A stretch of 24,552 nucleotides of DNA from a virus. Below the pieces are notes generated by a model. That model was not told the origin of the DNA. It did no database searches and was given only the letters and a program-made list of their open reading frames with translations. The translations under genes and the position numbers were made by a program. Of the stretch, positions 6,024 to 13,045 are shown piece by piece; position 1 is the stretch's first letter; each line of letters starts with the position of its first letter. The stretch lies in the IMG/VR virus record IMGVR_UViG_3300044736_000010, positions 1 to 24,552 of that record; one strand, given 5' to 3'.

Positions 6024-6601
6024 GCAGTGACATCACGGTGGTCATCGCCACCATCCCGATCCGAGCCAAGATGCTGCGGAAGGCCCTCGCCTCAGTGGTC
6101 CTTCAGACCCACCAGCCAGCGGCCATCGTGGTGGAGTACGACCACGAGCACACCGGGGCCGCAGCGACCAAGAACCGGGGTCTAGCCCGGGTCACCTCGG
6201 ATTGGGTGGCGTTCCTCGACGACGACGACCAGTTCATGCCCGAGCACCTGGAGAAGCTCCACGAAGCGCAGCTCGACTCCGGCGCCGACGTGGTCTACAG
6301 CATGCCGTTCATCCCGCAAATCCCCGGCGGCATCGATCCGTCCGGGATGCGGGGCGCCCCGTTCGACCCCGACGAGCTACGGCGACGGTCCTTCATTCAG
6401 ACAACGTCCCTGGTGCGCTCGAAGCTGATCCAGTCCACGGGCGGCTTCCAGCTGCCACAGCACGTCCAGTCCGACTATGACGATTGGGGTGCGTGGCTTG
6501 CGCTGCTAGACGCGGGCGCGACGTTCCACCACCTACCGGAGCAGACGTTCATCTGGGAGCACCACGGCCGGAACACGTCGGGACGGCCGGACCGCTGGTA
6601 A
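6020..6601 (+). CDS. Family 2 glycosyltransferase
   Basis: This 193-residue protein has a clear GT2 opening, ITVVIATIPIRAKMLRKALA, then SVVLQTHQPAAIVVEYD, then AAATKNRGLARVTSDWVAFL leading to DDDD at 67-70 (the DxD metal and donor site). Further on, SDYDDWGAWLALLDAG (151-166) fits the catalytic-base region, and FIWEHHGRNTS follows. It should use a metal-bound nucleotide-sugar. It closes the overlapped cassette. It is shorter than many GT2 enzymes but retains the core domain. No membrane segment is seen. Acceptor is unknown; virion protein, DNA modification or cell-wall polymer are all possible. Confidence 0.9.
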   Translation: MSSDITVVIATIPIRAKMLRKALASVVLQTHQPAAIVVEYDHEHTGAAATKNRGLARVTSDWVAFLDDDDQFMPEHLEKLHEAQLDSGADVVYSMPFIPQIPGGIDPSGMRGAPFDPDELRRRSFIQTTSLVRSKLIQSTGGFQLPQHVQSDYDDWGAWLALLDAGATFHHLPEQTFIWEHHGRNTSGRPDRW

Positions 6602-6637
6602 CCCCCCGTCGGACACGGTTTTCCAGGCAAATAGAAA

Positions 6638-6669
6638 CGGGGCCGAGCGGTCTAGCTGCTCGAACCCCG
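6638..6669 (-). terminator. Leftward intrinsic terminator of the mini membrane gene
   Basis: CGGGG (6638-6642) pairs with CCCCG (6665-6669), and GAGC (6645-6648) with GCTC (6658-6661). On the minus strand the stem is followed by TTTCTATTT (complement of 6629-6637); the plus strand has no such tract. It lies 18 bases beyond the stop of the minus-strand gene 6688-6789 and before the convergent glycosyltransferase end. Confidence 0.6.
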
Positions 6670-6687
6670 GGTAAGCGGTGCGTTACG

Positions 6688-6789
6688 TCAATTCCTGGGA
6701 CGGCTAACGATTTGCAAAACGATCAGCAGGAGGAGGATCAGGATCAAGAAGACCCCCAAGCCGCCCAACGCCCAAAGCACAGTGACCAT
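6688..6789 (-). CDS. Predicted 33-residue single-pass membrane protein
   Basis: A short open frame on the minus strand encodes MVTVLWALGGLGVFLILILL followed by LLIVLQIVSRPRN. Nearly the whole chain is one hydrophobic helix (about residues 2-28) with a short basic tail, so the N-terminus would face out and the C-terminus in. GAGGG (complement of 6800-6804) lies 10 bases before the ATG, and a leftward terminator follows the stop. That combination is unlikely for a chance frame. It is the only minus-strand gene between the repressor and the window end. Tiny one-helix phage proteins include superinfection-exclusion, toxin-like and lysis-related factors; nothing here picks among them. No convincing promoter was found upstream. 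Confidence 0.6.
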   Translation of the reverse strand: MVTVLWALGGLGVFLILILLLLIVLQIVSRPRN

Positions 6790-7063
6790 CTTGGGTCATC
6801 CCTCACGCTATGCAACCACCTACCCCAGCGACGGCGAGGAGTCTCGCGCTCATCAGTGATAGGGGACGCATGTGGTCTGGCGCGCATAGGCAGCTCCGAT
6901 CCGATTGGGGATGTCACGTCACTCAACGTACCCCATCAGACGCTACAGCGGTACCGGTAATGGGTGGTCCGACGCGTCCCCGGCAAAACGGGCGCTCCGC
7001 CAGCTACAGTCAGCGACAGGTATTTCATCACACGGTGGAATCTGAACACCTGGACGGTGAACG
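6790..7063. other. Gap upstream of the late operon
   Basis: No gene is supported in this stretch. It contains the ribosome site of the minus-strand mini gene and must hold the control region for the late genes, since terS starts at 7064. I see no convincing -35/-10 pair on the plus strand. A small CCCG/CGGG hairpin with loop GCAAAA lies near 6978-6991. A packaging site (cos or pac) could lie here or in the terS-terL gap, but no known consensus is visible. Confidence 0.4.
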
Positions 7064-7519
7064 GTGGGTCGTCAGCAGGCCACCCGCGCTAACCGCGCCG
7101 CCGTCGCCGAACAACGGGTCCGCTGCTACCAACTGCGCCTCAGTGGCCTATCCGTCCGGCAAATAGCGACAGCCACCGGCCTATCGGTTGGCACGGTCAG
7201 TAACCGCATCCAAGCGGAGATCGACTCCCGGGTGCTCCCGCTCGCGGATGAGGTCCGCAAGGTCGAGTTGGACCGGCTCGACGGGTGGCTAGCGCGCCTC
7301 AACGCGCAGATCGTCGCCGGGGTAGCCGTGGCCCGCAACGTCGAAGTCGCAGTGCGAGTGTCGGAGCGGCGAGCGAAGCTCCTCGGGATCGACGCCCCGC
7401 AACAGCTCGAAGCCACCGTCCATGAGGTCACGCAAACCGACGTCGCATTGGCTGAGCTGGTGCGTGAAGCCCAAGCCGCCGCAGCGGTAGCGGAGGCTCA
7501 ACTCCGGGACCAGCAGTGA
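7064..7519 (+). CDS. terS: Terminase small subunit
   Basis: This 151-residue protein has an N-terminal homeodomain-like helix-turn-helix (about 24-52, LSGLSVRQIATATGLSVGTV) that would recognise the packaging site. A long helical region follows (VRKVELDRLDGWLARLNAQ, then VAVARNVEVAVRVSERRAKL) ending in LLGIDAP, a motif common in actinophage small terminases. It lies directly upstream of the large subunit. It should bind viral DNA as an oligomer and load the packaging motor. The GTG at 7064 is the first possible start after an in-frame TGA, and its ribosome site is weak. The assignment rests on fold, C-terminal motif and position. Confidence 0.85.
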   Translation: MGRQQATRANRAAVAEQRVRCYQLRLSGLSVRQIATATGLSVGTVSNRIQAEIDSRVLPLADEVRKVELDRLDGWLARLNAQIVAGVAVARNVEVAVRVSERRAKLLGIDAPQQLEATVHEVTQTDVALAELVREAQAAAAVAEAQLRDQQ

Positions 7520-7522
7520 CTT

Positions 7523-7619
7523 GGGGGGCCCGCGTCAACGCCATGTTTGCTCCTTTCACAGCGAAGGTCGGCACCTGTAGGGCGGCTCACACCGCCTGGC
7601 CGTCCTGCGCGGGCCCCCC
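7523..7619 (+). ncRNA. Candidate folded RNA element in the terS-terL gap
   Basis: A perfect 12-base inverted repeat (7523-7534, GGGGGGCCCGCG, against 7608-7619) encloses two further helices: AGGTCGGC (7565-7572) with GCCGTCCT (7599-7606), one mismatch, and GGCGG (7581-7585) with CCGCC (7592-7596) around loop CTCACA. A single-stranded 30-base stretch (7535-7564) lies on the left. The helices nest without conflict, so nearly the whole 106-base gap is structured. There is no T tract. The terL ATG begins 6 bases after the outer stem. A cis-regulatory RNA, an attenuator or a packaging signal are possible. The fold was worked out by eye. Confidence 0.5.
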
Positions 7620-7625
7620 TGCCTC

Positions 7626-9152
7626 ATGACGGCTTCGGTGCTCACCGCGCCAGCCTTCGACTTGGAGTCGTATCTAGGTCGGTTCGACGCGGACGCCCTG
7701 GTCCGGTCCCCGGACTACCGGCGGGCCGTCTCCCGGGTGGACCCTCTCGCATTCGCGCTCACCTACCTGCCCCATCACCTACGGGGTGACGAGACCGGCG
7801 GGGAGATCACCCTGTCGGAGTTCCACCTCGACCTCATTGAGCAAGCCAAACGGTGGATCGTCCCCGATGAACGCCCAGCGCAGCACCGTGATGCCTACGT
7901 CGCCCCCCGAGGCTGCGGTAAAAGCACCTGGCTGTTCCTGATCCTGCCGCTGTGGGCGGCCGCGCACGGCTGGCGGAAATTCGTTGCCGCTTTCGCCGAC
8001 TCCGCCGCCCAAGCGGAGATGCACCTGGCCAGCTTCAAGCACGAGCTGGACACCAACCTGCTGCTTCGCGTGGACTTCCCGGACCTGTGCCGGCCGATGC
8101 GCCGCCCCACCGGGATGGTCGCAGCGGACCGCGCCGGGATGCTCGTGACGAAAGCCGGGTTCACCTTCGCGGCCCGTGGCATCGACTCGGCCAGCCTCGG
8201 GATGAAGGTGGGGGAGAAGCGCCCCGACCTCCTCATCCTCGACGACATCGAACCCGACGAATCCAGCTACAGCGCCTACCAGAAGGAGAAGCGCGAGGGC
8301 ACCCTCCTCGACGCGATCCTCCCCCTGAACGTGTACGCCCGCGTGGCCCTCGTCGGCACCGTCACCATGCCCGGCTCGCTCGTCCACGACCTCGTCAAGA
8401 CACGCACCCTCCCCGGTGAGCAGCCCGCGGACTGGGTCACCTCAGAGAACTTCACCTGCCACTACTACCCCGCGATCCTCGACAACGGGGACGGCACCGA
8501 ACGGTCCATTTGGCCAGCGAAGTGGCCCCTCGATTACCTCGAGGAAATCCGGCACACCCGGGCGTTCCGCAAGAACTACCAGAACGACCCCATGGCCGCC
8601 GACGGCGACTACTGGACGATGGAGGACTTCACCTACGCCCTACCGGTGCCACTCACGCACCAGCTCCTGTCGATCGACCCCGCCGTCACGAGCAAGAAGA
8701 AGTCCGACTACACCGCGCTGGCAGTCATCGGATTCTCGAGACCAGCCGGGAAGTGCGTCGTCCGTTGGGCTCGGGCTGTCCGCGTCCCCCCAGGCGACGA
8801 GCTGCGGGCCCTCGTGATCCGCACCCTCGAAGCGTTCCCCGACGTCGCCGGTGTGCTCGTAGAGAGCAACCAGGGCGCCGACGCGTGGCGCACGATCCTC
8901 AAAGAACTCCCGTGCAAGCTGACCTTGGTGCACCAGTCGGAGCCGAAAGAGGTCCGGGCCGCCCGGCTACTCAACCACTACCAGCGGCACCGCGTCGTCC
9001 ACGAGCACCGGCTCCCCGCTGTCGAAGAGCAGATGATCGGCTTCCCGAAAGCCCCCAACGATGACCTCGTAGACGCCGTCGGCGCGGGTGTCGCCGTGTT
9101 CCTCGGGAAGAAGCGCACCGCATCCGTCACAACCGCGTCCTACGTGGGATAG
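7626..9152 (+). CDS. terL: Terminase large subunit
   Basis: This 508-residue packaging motor has the two expected domains. The ATPase holds a Walker A-type VAPRGCGKST (92-101) and Walker B LLILDDIEPDE (202-212, acidic pair D206 D207 followed by E209). The nuclease is RNase H-like, with LSIDPAVTSKKKSDYTALAV (348-367, D351), GVLVESNQGADAW (409-421, E413) and NDDLVDAVGAG (478-488, D479/D480). It should pump DNA into the procapsid with ATP and cut concatemers. The length is typical. The start is odd: no Shine-Dalgarno precedes ATG 7626 (CCCCCCTGCCTC), and the 12-base stem ends just upstream. No alternative in-frame start exists before the TAG at 7578. Confidence 0.96.
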   Translation: MTASVLTAPAFDLESYLGRFDADALVRSPDYRRAVSRVDPLAFALTYLPHHLRGDETGGEITLSEFHLDLIEQAKRWIVPDERPAQHRDAYVAPRGCGKSTWLFLILPLWAAAHGWRKFVAAFADSAAQAEMHLASFKHELDTNLLLRVDFPDLCRPMRRPTGMVAADRAGMLVTKAGFTFAARGIDSASLGMKVGEKRPDLLILDDIEPDESSYSAYQKEKREGTLLDAILPLNVYARVALVGTVTMPGSLVHDLVKTRTLPGEQPADWVTSENFTCHYYPAILDNGDGTERSIWPAKWPLDYLEEIRHTRAFRKNYQNDPMAADGDYWTMEDFTYALPVPLTHQLLSIDPAVTSKKKSDYTALAVIGFSRPAGKCVVRWARAVRVPPGDELRALVIRTLEAFPDVAGVLVESNQGADAWRTILKELPCKLTLVHQSEPKEVRAARLLNHYQRHRVVHEHRLPAVEEQMIGFPKAPNDDLVDAVGAGVAVFLGKKRTASVTTASYVG

Positions 9153-9161
9153 GAGACACCC

Positions 9162-9347
9162 GTGTTACTCACCCCCGAGGTGCTGGCCGCGCTGCTGTCC
9201 ATTCAGCGCAGGCTGGCGCACGAGATCGACCAGCCCCAACCATCCCGACCCGCGCTAGCGGAGATCGAGGCGGAGCTGCGGCTCATGCTGACCAAACTGG
9301 GCGCGCCCGTATTCGTGCCCGCTATCGGCGAGGAGATCACCCAGTGA
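9162..9347 (+). CDS. Small protein between terminase and portal
   Basis: This 61-residue mostly helical protein (VLAALLSIQRRLAHEIDQ, then PALAEIEAELRLMLTKLG) has no recognisable domain. The GTG start is supported by AGGAGA at 9151-9156, which overlaps the terL stop. It ends in a GTGA overlap with the portal gene, so the two are probably translated together. I do not recognise the family; its place suggests a packaging or portal accessory role, which is inference. Confidence 0.75.
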   Translation: MLLTPEVLAALLSIQRRLAHEIDQPQPSRPALAEIEAELRLMLTKLGAPVFVPAIGEEITQ

Positions 9348-10891
9348 CCATCGTCCTAGACGGTCCTCTCGCGCTCACGGAACTGGACGCGGCACCAGAT
9401 GGTGGCATTGACGACCTCATGGCCGGAGTAGCTGCCCTGGACCAGGCGGCGCCCGCCTACGCCCGAGCGGAGGCTTACTACTCCGGGGACGTCCCCGAGT
9501 TCTTCGCCTCCATCCGGCTCCGGCGCGCCATCATGCGAACCGGTGCCGCGTTCCGCTTCAACTTCGCCGCCATCCCCGTCGATGCCGTCGTTGAACGGTT
9601 GAAGCTCGCGGCAGTCACCTCCACCGACACAGCTGCCGACGCAGCCCTCACCAACATCTGGATCCGAAACAAGCTCGCGCTCCAATCCCGGCAGATCATC
9701 CGCCGGGCCTGCGAGTTCGGTGACGCCTACGTCGTCGTCTGGCCATCACCCGCCGACGACGGCACCGTGGACGTCTTCTACAACAGCCCCCAGTGCATCC
9801 GCGTGTTCTACGACGACGAGAACCCGCTCCGCAAGTCCCACGCGGTGAAGCGGTGGCAGGCGGGCAAGCGCCGCCGAGCGGACGTCTTCTACCCCGACCG
9901 CATCGAGAAGTGGGTCACGCTACCCAACGTGAAGGGCGACAAGCCCGGCGATTGGGAGCAGTACACCGACAACCCCGGCGACTCGTGGCCTTACGACAAC
10001 CCGTTCGGTGAAGTGCCTGTCTTCCACTTCCGTAACGACCAGCCCTACGGGATCCCCGAGCACAAGGGCTTCTACGGCCCCCAGGACGCCATCCACAAGC
10101 TCGTCCTCTCCCACATGGCCGGTGTGGACTACCAGGCTTTCCCGCAGCGGTACGCCCTCGTGCACCCCGACTCCGACAGCTCCGAAGCCGCCATGGAAGA
10201 CGAGGACGTTTTCGCGTTCGCCGACGCCACCACCGGCACCACCGTCCCACCCATGGGGGAGGCCCGATCGCAGTACACCGCGGACCCCGGCTCCCTATGG
10301 TTCATGAAGGGCGTCAACGGGGTCGGCCAGTTCCAGACTGCGGACCACGCGAACTTCACCGAACCGATGCTCACCTACCTGCGCATGGGAGCGGAGGTCA
10401 CGAACACCCCACTGCACCGCGTCGACCCGACCGGTGACCAACCCTCCGGACAGTCACTGCGGGCAGCGGACGCCCCGTTCGTTCACAAGATCGAAGACCG
10501 GCAGCTGTCCTACGGCGACACATGGCGGGAACTGTCCACCTTCGCTCTCCGTGTCGCCGGCTACCCCAACGCGGACGTCACCGTCCGGTGGACCCCCGCC
10601 CAAACCGTCGATGACCTCGAAGGCTGGCAGACCGTCGCGGTGAAGCTCGCCGCAGGTGTCCCTGCCGAGCAGGCGTTCCTCGAAGCGGGCTATTCCGATG
10701 TCCAGGTGGAGGCGTGGTTCGGGCCGAAGGACGACGACATGCCCTTCAACGTGGACCTCTTGGTGAAGATCGGTCAGGCCCTGGCCTCCCTCGGTACCGC
10801 GCAGTCCCTCGGTGTCCTGTCGGGGGAGCAGTTGCAGGCCCTGGTGGAGTCCGTCGTCCCGGTAGCGAGCGCCGAGAGCGATGCCAGCTAG
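9344..10891 (+). CDS. Portal protein
   Basis: This 515-residue protein has the length and pattern of SPP1 gp6-type portals of actinophages: an early AYARAEAYYSGDVPEFF, then FNFAAIPVDAVVERLKL, IIRRACEFGDAYVVVW, and a late VTVRWTPAQTVDDLEGW. It forms the dodecameric ring at one capsid vertex through which DNA is packaged. It follows terL and precedes the MuF-like gene, as in many siphophages. The GTG is supported by AGGAGA (9331-9336) and overlaps the preceding TGA. The next gene starts 11 bases inside this one. Confidence 0.93.
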   Translation: MTIVLDGPLALTELDAAPDGGIDDLMAGVAALDQAAPAYARAEAYYSGDVPEFFASIRLRRAIMRTGAAFRFNFAAIPVDAVVERLKLAAVTSTDTAADAALTNIWIRNKLALQSRQIIRRACEFGDAYVVVWPSPADDGTVDVFYNSPQCIRVFYDDENPLRKSHAVKRWQAGKRRRADVFYPDRIEKWVTLPNVKGDKPGDWEQYTDNPGDSWPYDNPFGEVPVFHFRNDQPYGIPEHKGFYGPQDAIHKLVLSHMAGVDYQAFPQRYALVHPDSDSSEAAMEDEDVFAFADATTGTTVPPMGEARSQYTADPGSLWFMKGVNGVGQFQTADHANFTEPMLTYLRMGAEVTNTPLHRVDPTGDQPSGQSLRAADAPFVHKIEDRQLSYGDTWRELSTFALRVAGYPNADVTVRWTPAQTVDDLEGWQTVAVKLAAGVPAEQAFLEAGYSDVQVEAWFGPKDDDMPFNVDLLVKIGQALASLGTAQSLGVLSGEQLQALVESVVPVASAESDAS

Positions 10892-11882
10892 GGCAGTAAG
10901 GGGGCAGCTCCAGCTCCTCTACGACAACGCTGACGAAGCGGAGGCCCTGGAGCACGAGGCCGCGACCTCCGCCTCCCGGGACCTCCGCGAGCGGTTGCAG
11001 GCCGTGTCCCGGTGGTTCGCCGGTATCTGGGTGATGGAGTTCGGGGCGCTCACGGCTCAAGCTGACCCCGCGCGCCTCCAGCCGATCCTGGCCGACCTGC
11101 GGGATCGGATGTCGACCGTCCACTTCGACTCCACCCCGCAACTGGCCTACTGGGCGGAAAGGGCCCGAGCCCTCGGCGTCGCACAGGCCGCCAAGGAGAT
11201 GGCCTTACCGTTCCCACCCGACCTCCGGAACGCCACCGTAGGCACGGATACGGTCCGGGCGATAAACCGGGTAGCGACAGCGGCAGCCGCCAGCGTCGCT
11301 CGTGCTCAGCGGCTAACACGCGCCATCAGGGAAGGAACCCACGCTGACGTAATGCCAGCGGTCGCCGCAGCCAACGGCGTCGTAACCGACGTGGAACGAG
11401 CGGCGCGATGGCTAACCAACAGGGAAGTGAACAACGGCGTCGCCCAAGTAGCCACCGCGCTCGACGCCGGCACCATGTGGATCGCCGAAAGGAACGCCTG
11501 CCTAGTCTGCATCGCCCTCTCCGGGGTCACGGCCGACCCAGGGTCCTCATTCCCAGCCGACGCCACGTTCGGGGCCAAGCCGATGGCCGTCTGGCCCGAC
11601 GGGGTCCTCGAACGCCCACCGAGGCACCCCAACTGCCGCTGCAGAATCACACCCTGGCTGGGGAGCGGCACCGACTACTCCCTAGCCACCGCGCTACAGC
11701 GGGAAGCCCGCAGGAGCGTCCTCAAAGGCTGGTCTTTGCCCACAGAGTCGGAGAACGCACGGTTACAGGCAGCCGACCGGCTCCTACAAGTCGGTGCGAA
11801 TCTCCCAACGTCAGTCGAGGACCAAGCGCGACGCGCCGTCCGCATCGGTCACTTTAAGGCACGGACCGTACCCACCGGGTAG
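10881..11882 (+). CDS. MuF-like head morphogenesis protein
   Basis: This 333-residue protein matches the phage Mu F / SPP1 gp7 group in place and signature. The middle is a long helical region (VRAINRVATAAAASVARAQR). The conserved C-terminal part carries RNACLVCIALSGV (C207, C210) and RPPRHPNCRCRITPW (H249, C252, C254), a probable metal-binding pair. Such minor head proteins are packaged in few copies near the portal and assist capsid assembly or DNA exit. It overlaps the portal gene by 11 bases. No toxin domain is fused to its C-terminus, as seen in some MuF proteins. Confidence 0.85.
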   Translation: MPARAVRGQLQLLYDNADEAEALEHEAATSASRDLRERLQAVSRWFAGIWVMEFGALTAQADPARLQPILADLRDRMSTVHFDSTPQLAYWAERARALGVAQAAKEMALPFPPDLRNATVGTDTVRAINRVATAAAASVARAQRLTRAIREGTHADVMPAVAAANGVVTDVERAARWLTNREVNNGVAQVATALDAGTMWIAERNACLVCIALSGVTADPGSSFPADATFGAKPMAVWPDGVLERPPRHPNCRCRITPWLGSGTDYSLATALQREARRSVLKGWSLPTESENARLQAADRLLQVGANLPTSVEDQARRAVRIGHFKARTVPTG

Positions 11883-11906
11883 CCTTTTCAACAACTGACG
11901 AAAAGG
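11883..11906 (+). promoter_or_regulatory. Hairpin over the scaffold-gene ribosome site
   Basis: CCTTTTC (11883-11889) is perfectly complementary to GAAAAGG (11900-11906), with a 10-base loop. The right arm is part of GAAAAGGGG, the only ribosome site for the scaffold gene at 11914. When folded it would partly hide that site. Confidence 0.5.
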
Positions 11907-11913
11907 GGCTGGC

Positions 11914-12450
11914 ATGGCAGAAGACCCACCCGAGGGGACACCCCCACCGGACCCACCGCTCACCGACCCACCCCCCGGGGCGGCCGCCACCGAGGCTGAG
12001 TGGAAACGACTCCAAGCGGGCCTCGCGAAGGCCAACACAGAAGCCAAGACCCGCCGCGAGGAGTTAGCGGCCGCCCGCAAAGCCACAGAAGACGACGCCG
12101 GTAAAGCAGCGCGGGAAGCAGCCGAGGCCGCCGAGAAGCGATTCAAGCCGGTAGCGGTCCGCTCATCAGCCCGCGCGGCGTTCATCGAGGCCGGGCTGCA
12201 GGGTGTCACCCCCGAGCGGGTAGCGAAACTCGTTCGCATGCTCGACCTCGACGCCCTAGACGTAGACGACACCGGGGAAGTCACAGGTTTGGCGGAGCAG
12301 GTAGCGGCCGTGAAAGGGGACTACCCCGAGCTATTCAAGCCCGTAGACAAGCGAACAACCCGCATCACCCCCGGCGACCGGCCAGCAGTAGAAGGACGAA
12401 CGCAACGCGTCAGCGACATCCAAGCAGCCCAAATCCTCGGCCTGGCGTGA
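11914..12450 (+). CDS. Capsid scaffolding protein
   Basis: This 178-residue protein shows scaffold traits: a proline-rich acidic start (EDPPEGTPPPDPPLTDPPPG), a long charged coiled-coil stretch (about 28-72, AEWKRLQAGLAKANTEAKTR onward), and a more folded C-terminal half with RAAFIEAGLQGV and VAKLVRMLDLDAL. Its place upstream of the capsid gene fits. It should guide assembly of the capsid shell and then leave. A protease is not fused to it. The ribosome site is AAAAGGGG, also part of a hairpin. Assignment is from composition and order. Confidence 0.85.
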   Translation: MAEDPPEGTPPPDPPLTDPPPGAAATEAEWKRLQAGLAKANTEAKTRREELAAARKATEDDAGKAAREAAEAAEKRFKPVAVRSSARAAFIEAGLQGVTPERVAKLVRMLDLDALDVDDTGEVTGLAEQVAAVKGDYPELFKPVDKRTTRITPGDRPAVEGRTQRVSDIQAAQILGLA

Positions 12451-12929
12451 TGACGCTCGCGACCGTTGCCGCCCTAGCTGGTCTACTCGTGGCTCTGGGC
12501 GGCATCGGCGCGGGCATCCCGAAAGTGGTGAACGCAGTGCGGAGAGCAAGCAGAGTGTCGGATGGAATCCTTGGGGACGGCACTCCCGAGCACCCCGGCG
12601 TTGTGGCCGGGCAGGCGAGCCTAGCCGCAGCGATTGAGAAACTCAGGGTGCAAGCGTCAGCGGACCTCGCTGACATGAAATCGGACCTCGCTGCGGTGAA
12701 AGTAGACGTTGCGGCGGTCAAACACCAGACAGCCTCCATCGAGGACAAAGTGGATAGGCAGGGCGTCAAACTCGACGAGCACGTCGATAAGGAAGCCCCC
12801 GACTTACTCGCAGCGGGCCAAGCTTGGGGCACGCGGCTCGATGAAGAAGTCGCCGACCACGAAGGCAGAATCGCGCGACTCGAACGCCACACCGGCACAG
12901 AAGATCCAGCGACAGGTACCGGGCAGTAG
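12447..12929 (+). CDS. Membrane-anchored coiled-coil protein, unknown function
   Basis: This protein of about 160 residues starts with a hydrophobic helix (LATVAALAGLLVALGGIGAG, about 4-23) followed by a basic stretch (KVVNAVRRASR), so it is probably N-terminally membrane-anchored with the rest in the cytoplasm. Residues about 60-110 form a heptad-type coiled coil with near-repeats DLADMKS, DLAAVKV, DVAAVKH, and a second charged helix ends the chain. It recalls small phage membrane proteins of the DUF2746 kind, but I cannot confirm this. Either GTG 12447 or ATG 12450 can be the start; both overlap the scaffold stop. A membrane protein between scaffold and capsid is unusual. Confidence 0.75.
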   Translation: MMTLATVAALAGLLVALGGIGAGIPKVVNAVRRASRVSDGILGDGTPEHPGVVAGQASLAAAIEKLRVQASADLADMKSDLAAVKVDVAAVKHQTASIEDKVDRQGVKLDEHVDKEAPDLLAAGQAWGTRLDEEVADHEGRIARLERHTGTEDPATGTGQ

Positions 12930-12957
12930 CATCACCGCCAGTAGCACCACGGTTAGT

Positions 12958-13018
12958 CGGCCAGGTGGCCGTATAGCCCAGCGGACCCGGATGGGACGCG
13001 GACGGCAGTCCCCCATCC
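12958..13018 (+). promoter_or_regulatory. Two hairpins in the capsid mRNA leader
   Basis: CGGCC/GGCCG (12958-12962/12967-12971) closes an AGGT loop. Then GGAT-GGGAC (12989-12997) pairs with GTCCC (13008-13012) and ATCC (13015-13018) across a 2-base bulge, with a 10-base loop. Both lie in the 116-base gap before the capsid gene. No T tract follows. They may stabilise or regulate the abundant capsid message. Confidence 0.4.
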
Positions 13019-13045
13019 CGTTGAGTCCCCTGAAGGGCAAACACC

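Noticed and set aside
6638-6669. Possible tRNA 3' half (GCTCGAACCCC)
   Set aside because: No acceptor or anticodon stem can be drawn; a leftward terminator explains the pairing and the adjacent T-rich tract better.
7547-7789. 80-residue open frame on the plus strand overlapping the start of terL
   Set aside because: The peptide is Arg/Pro/Gly rich with no similarity I recognise; its first part is the folded RNA candidate and the rest is terL in another frame.
7779-8387. 202-residue open frame on the minus strand inside terL
   Set aside because: Composition (Val, Gly, Glu, His rich) is typical of antisense of GC-rich genes; it overlaps the Walker motifs of terL completely.
12964-13040. tRNA-like sequence (TAGCCCAGCGGA) in the capsid leader
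   Set aside because: The D-arm-like part is followed by a stem with no usable anticodon position, and there is no T-arm or matching acceptor stem.
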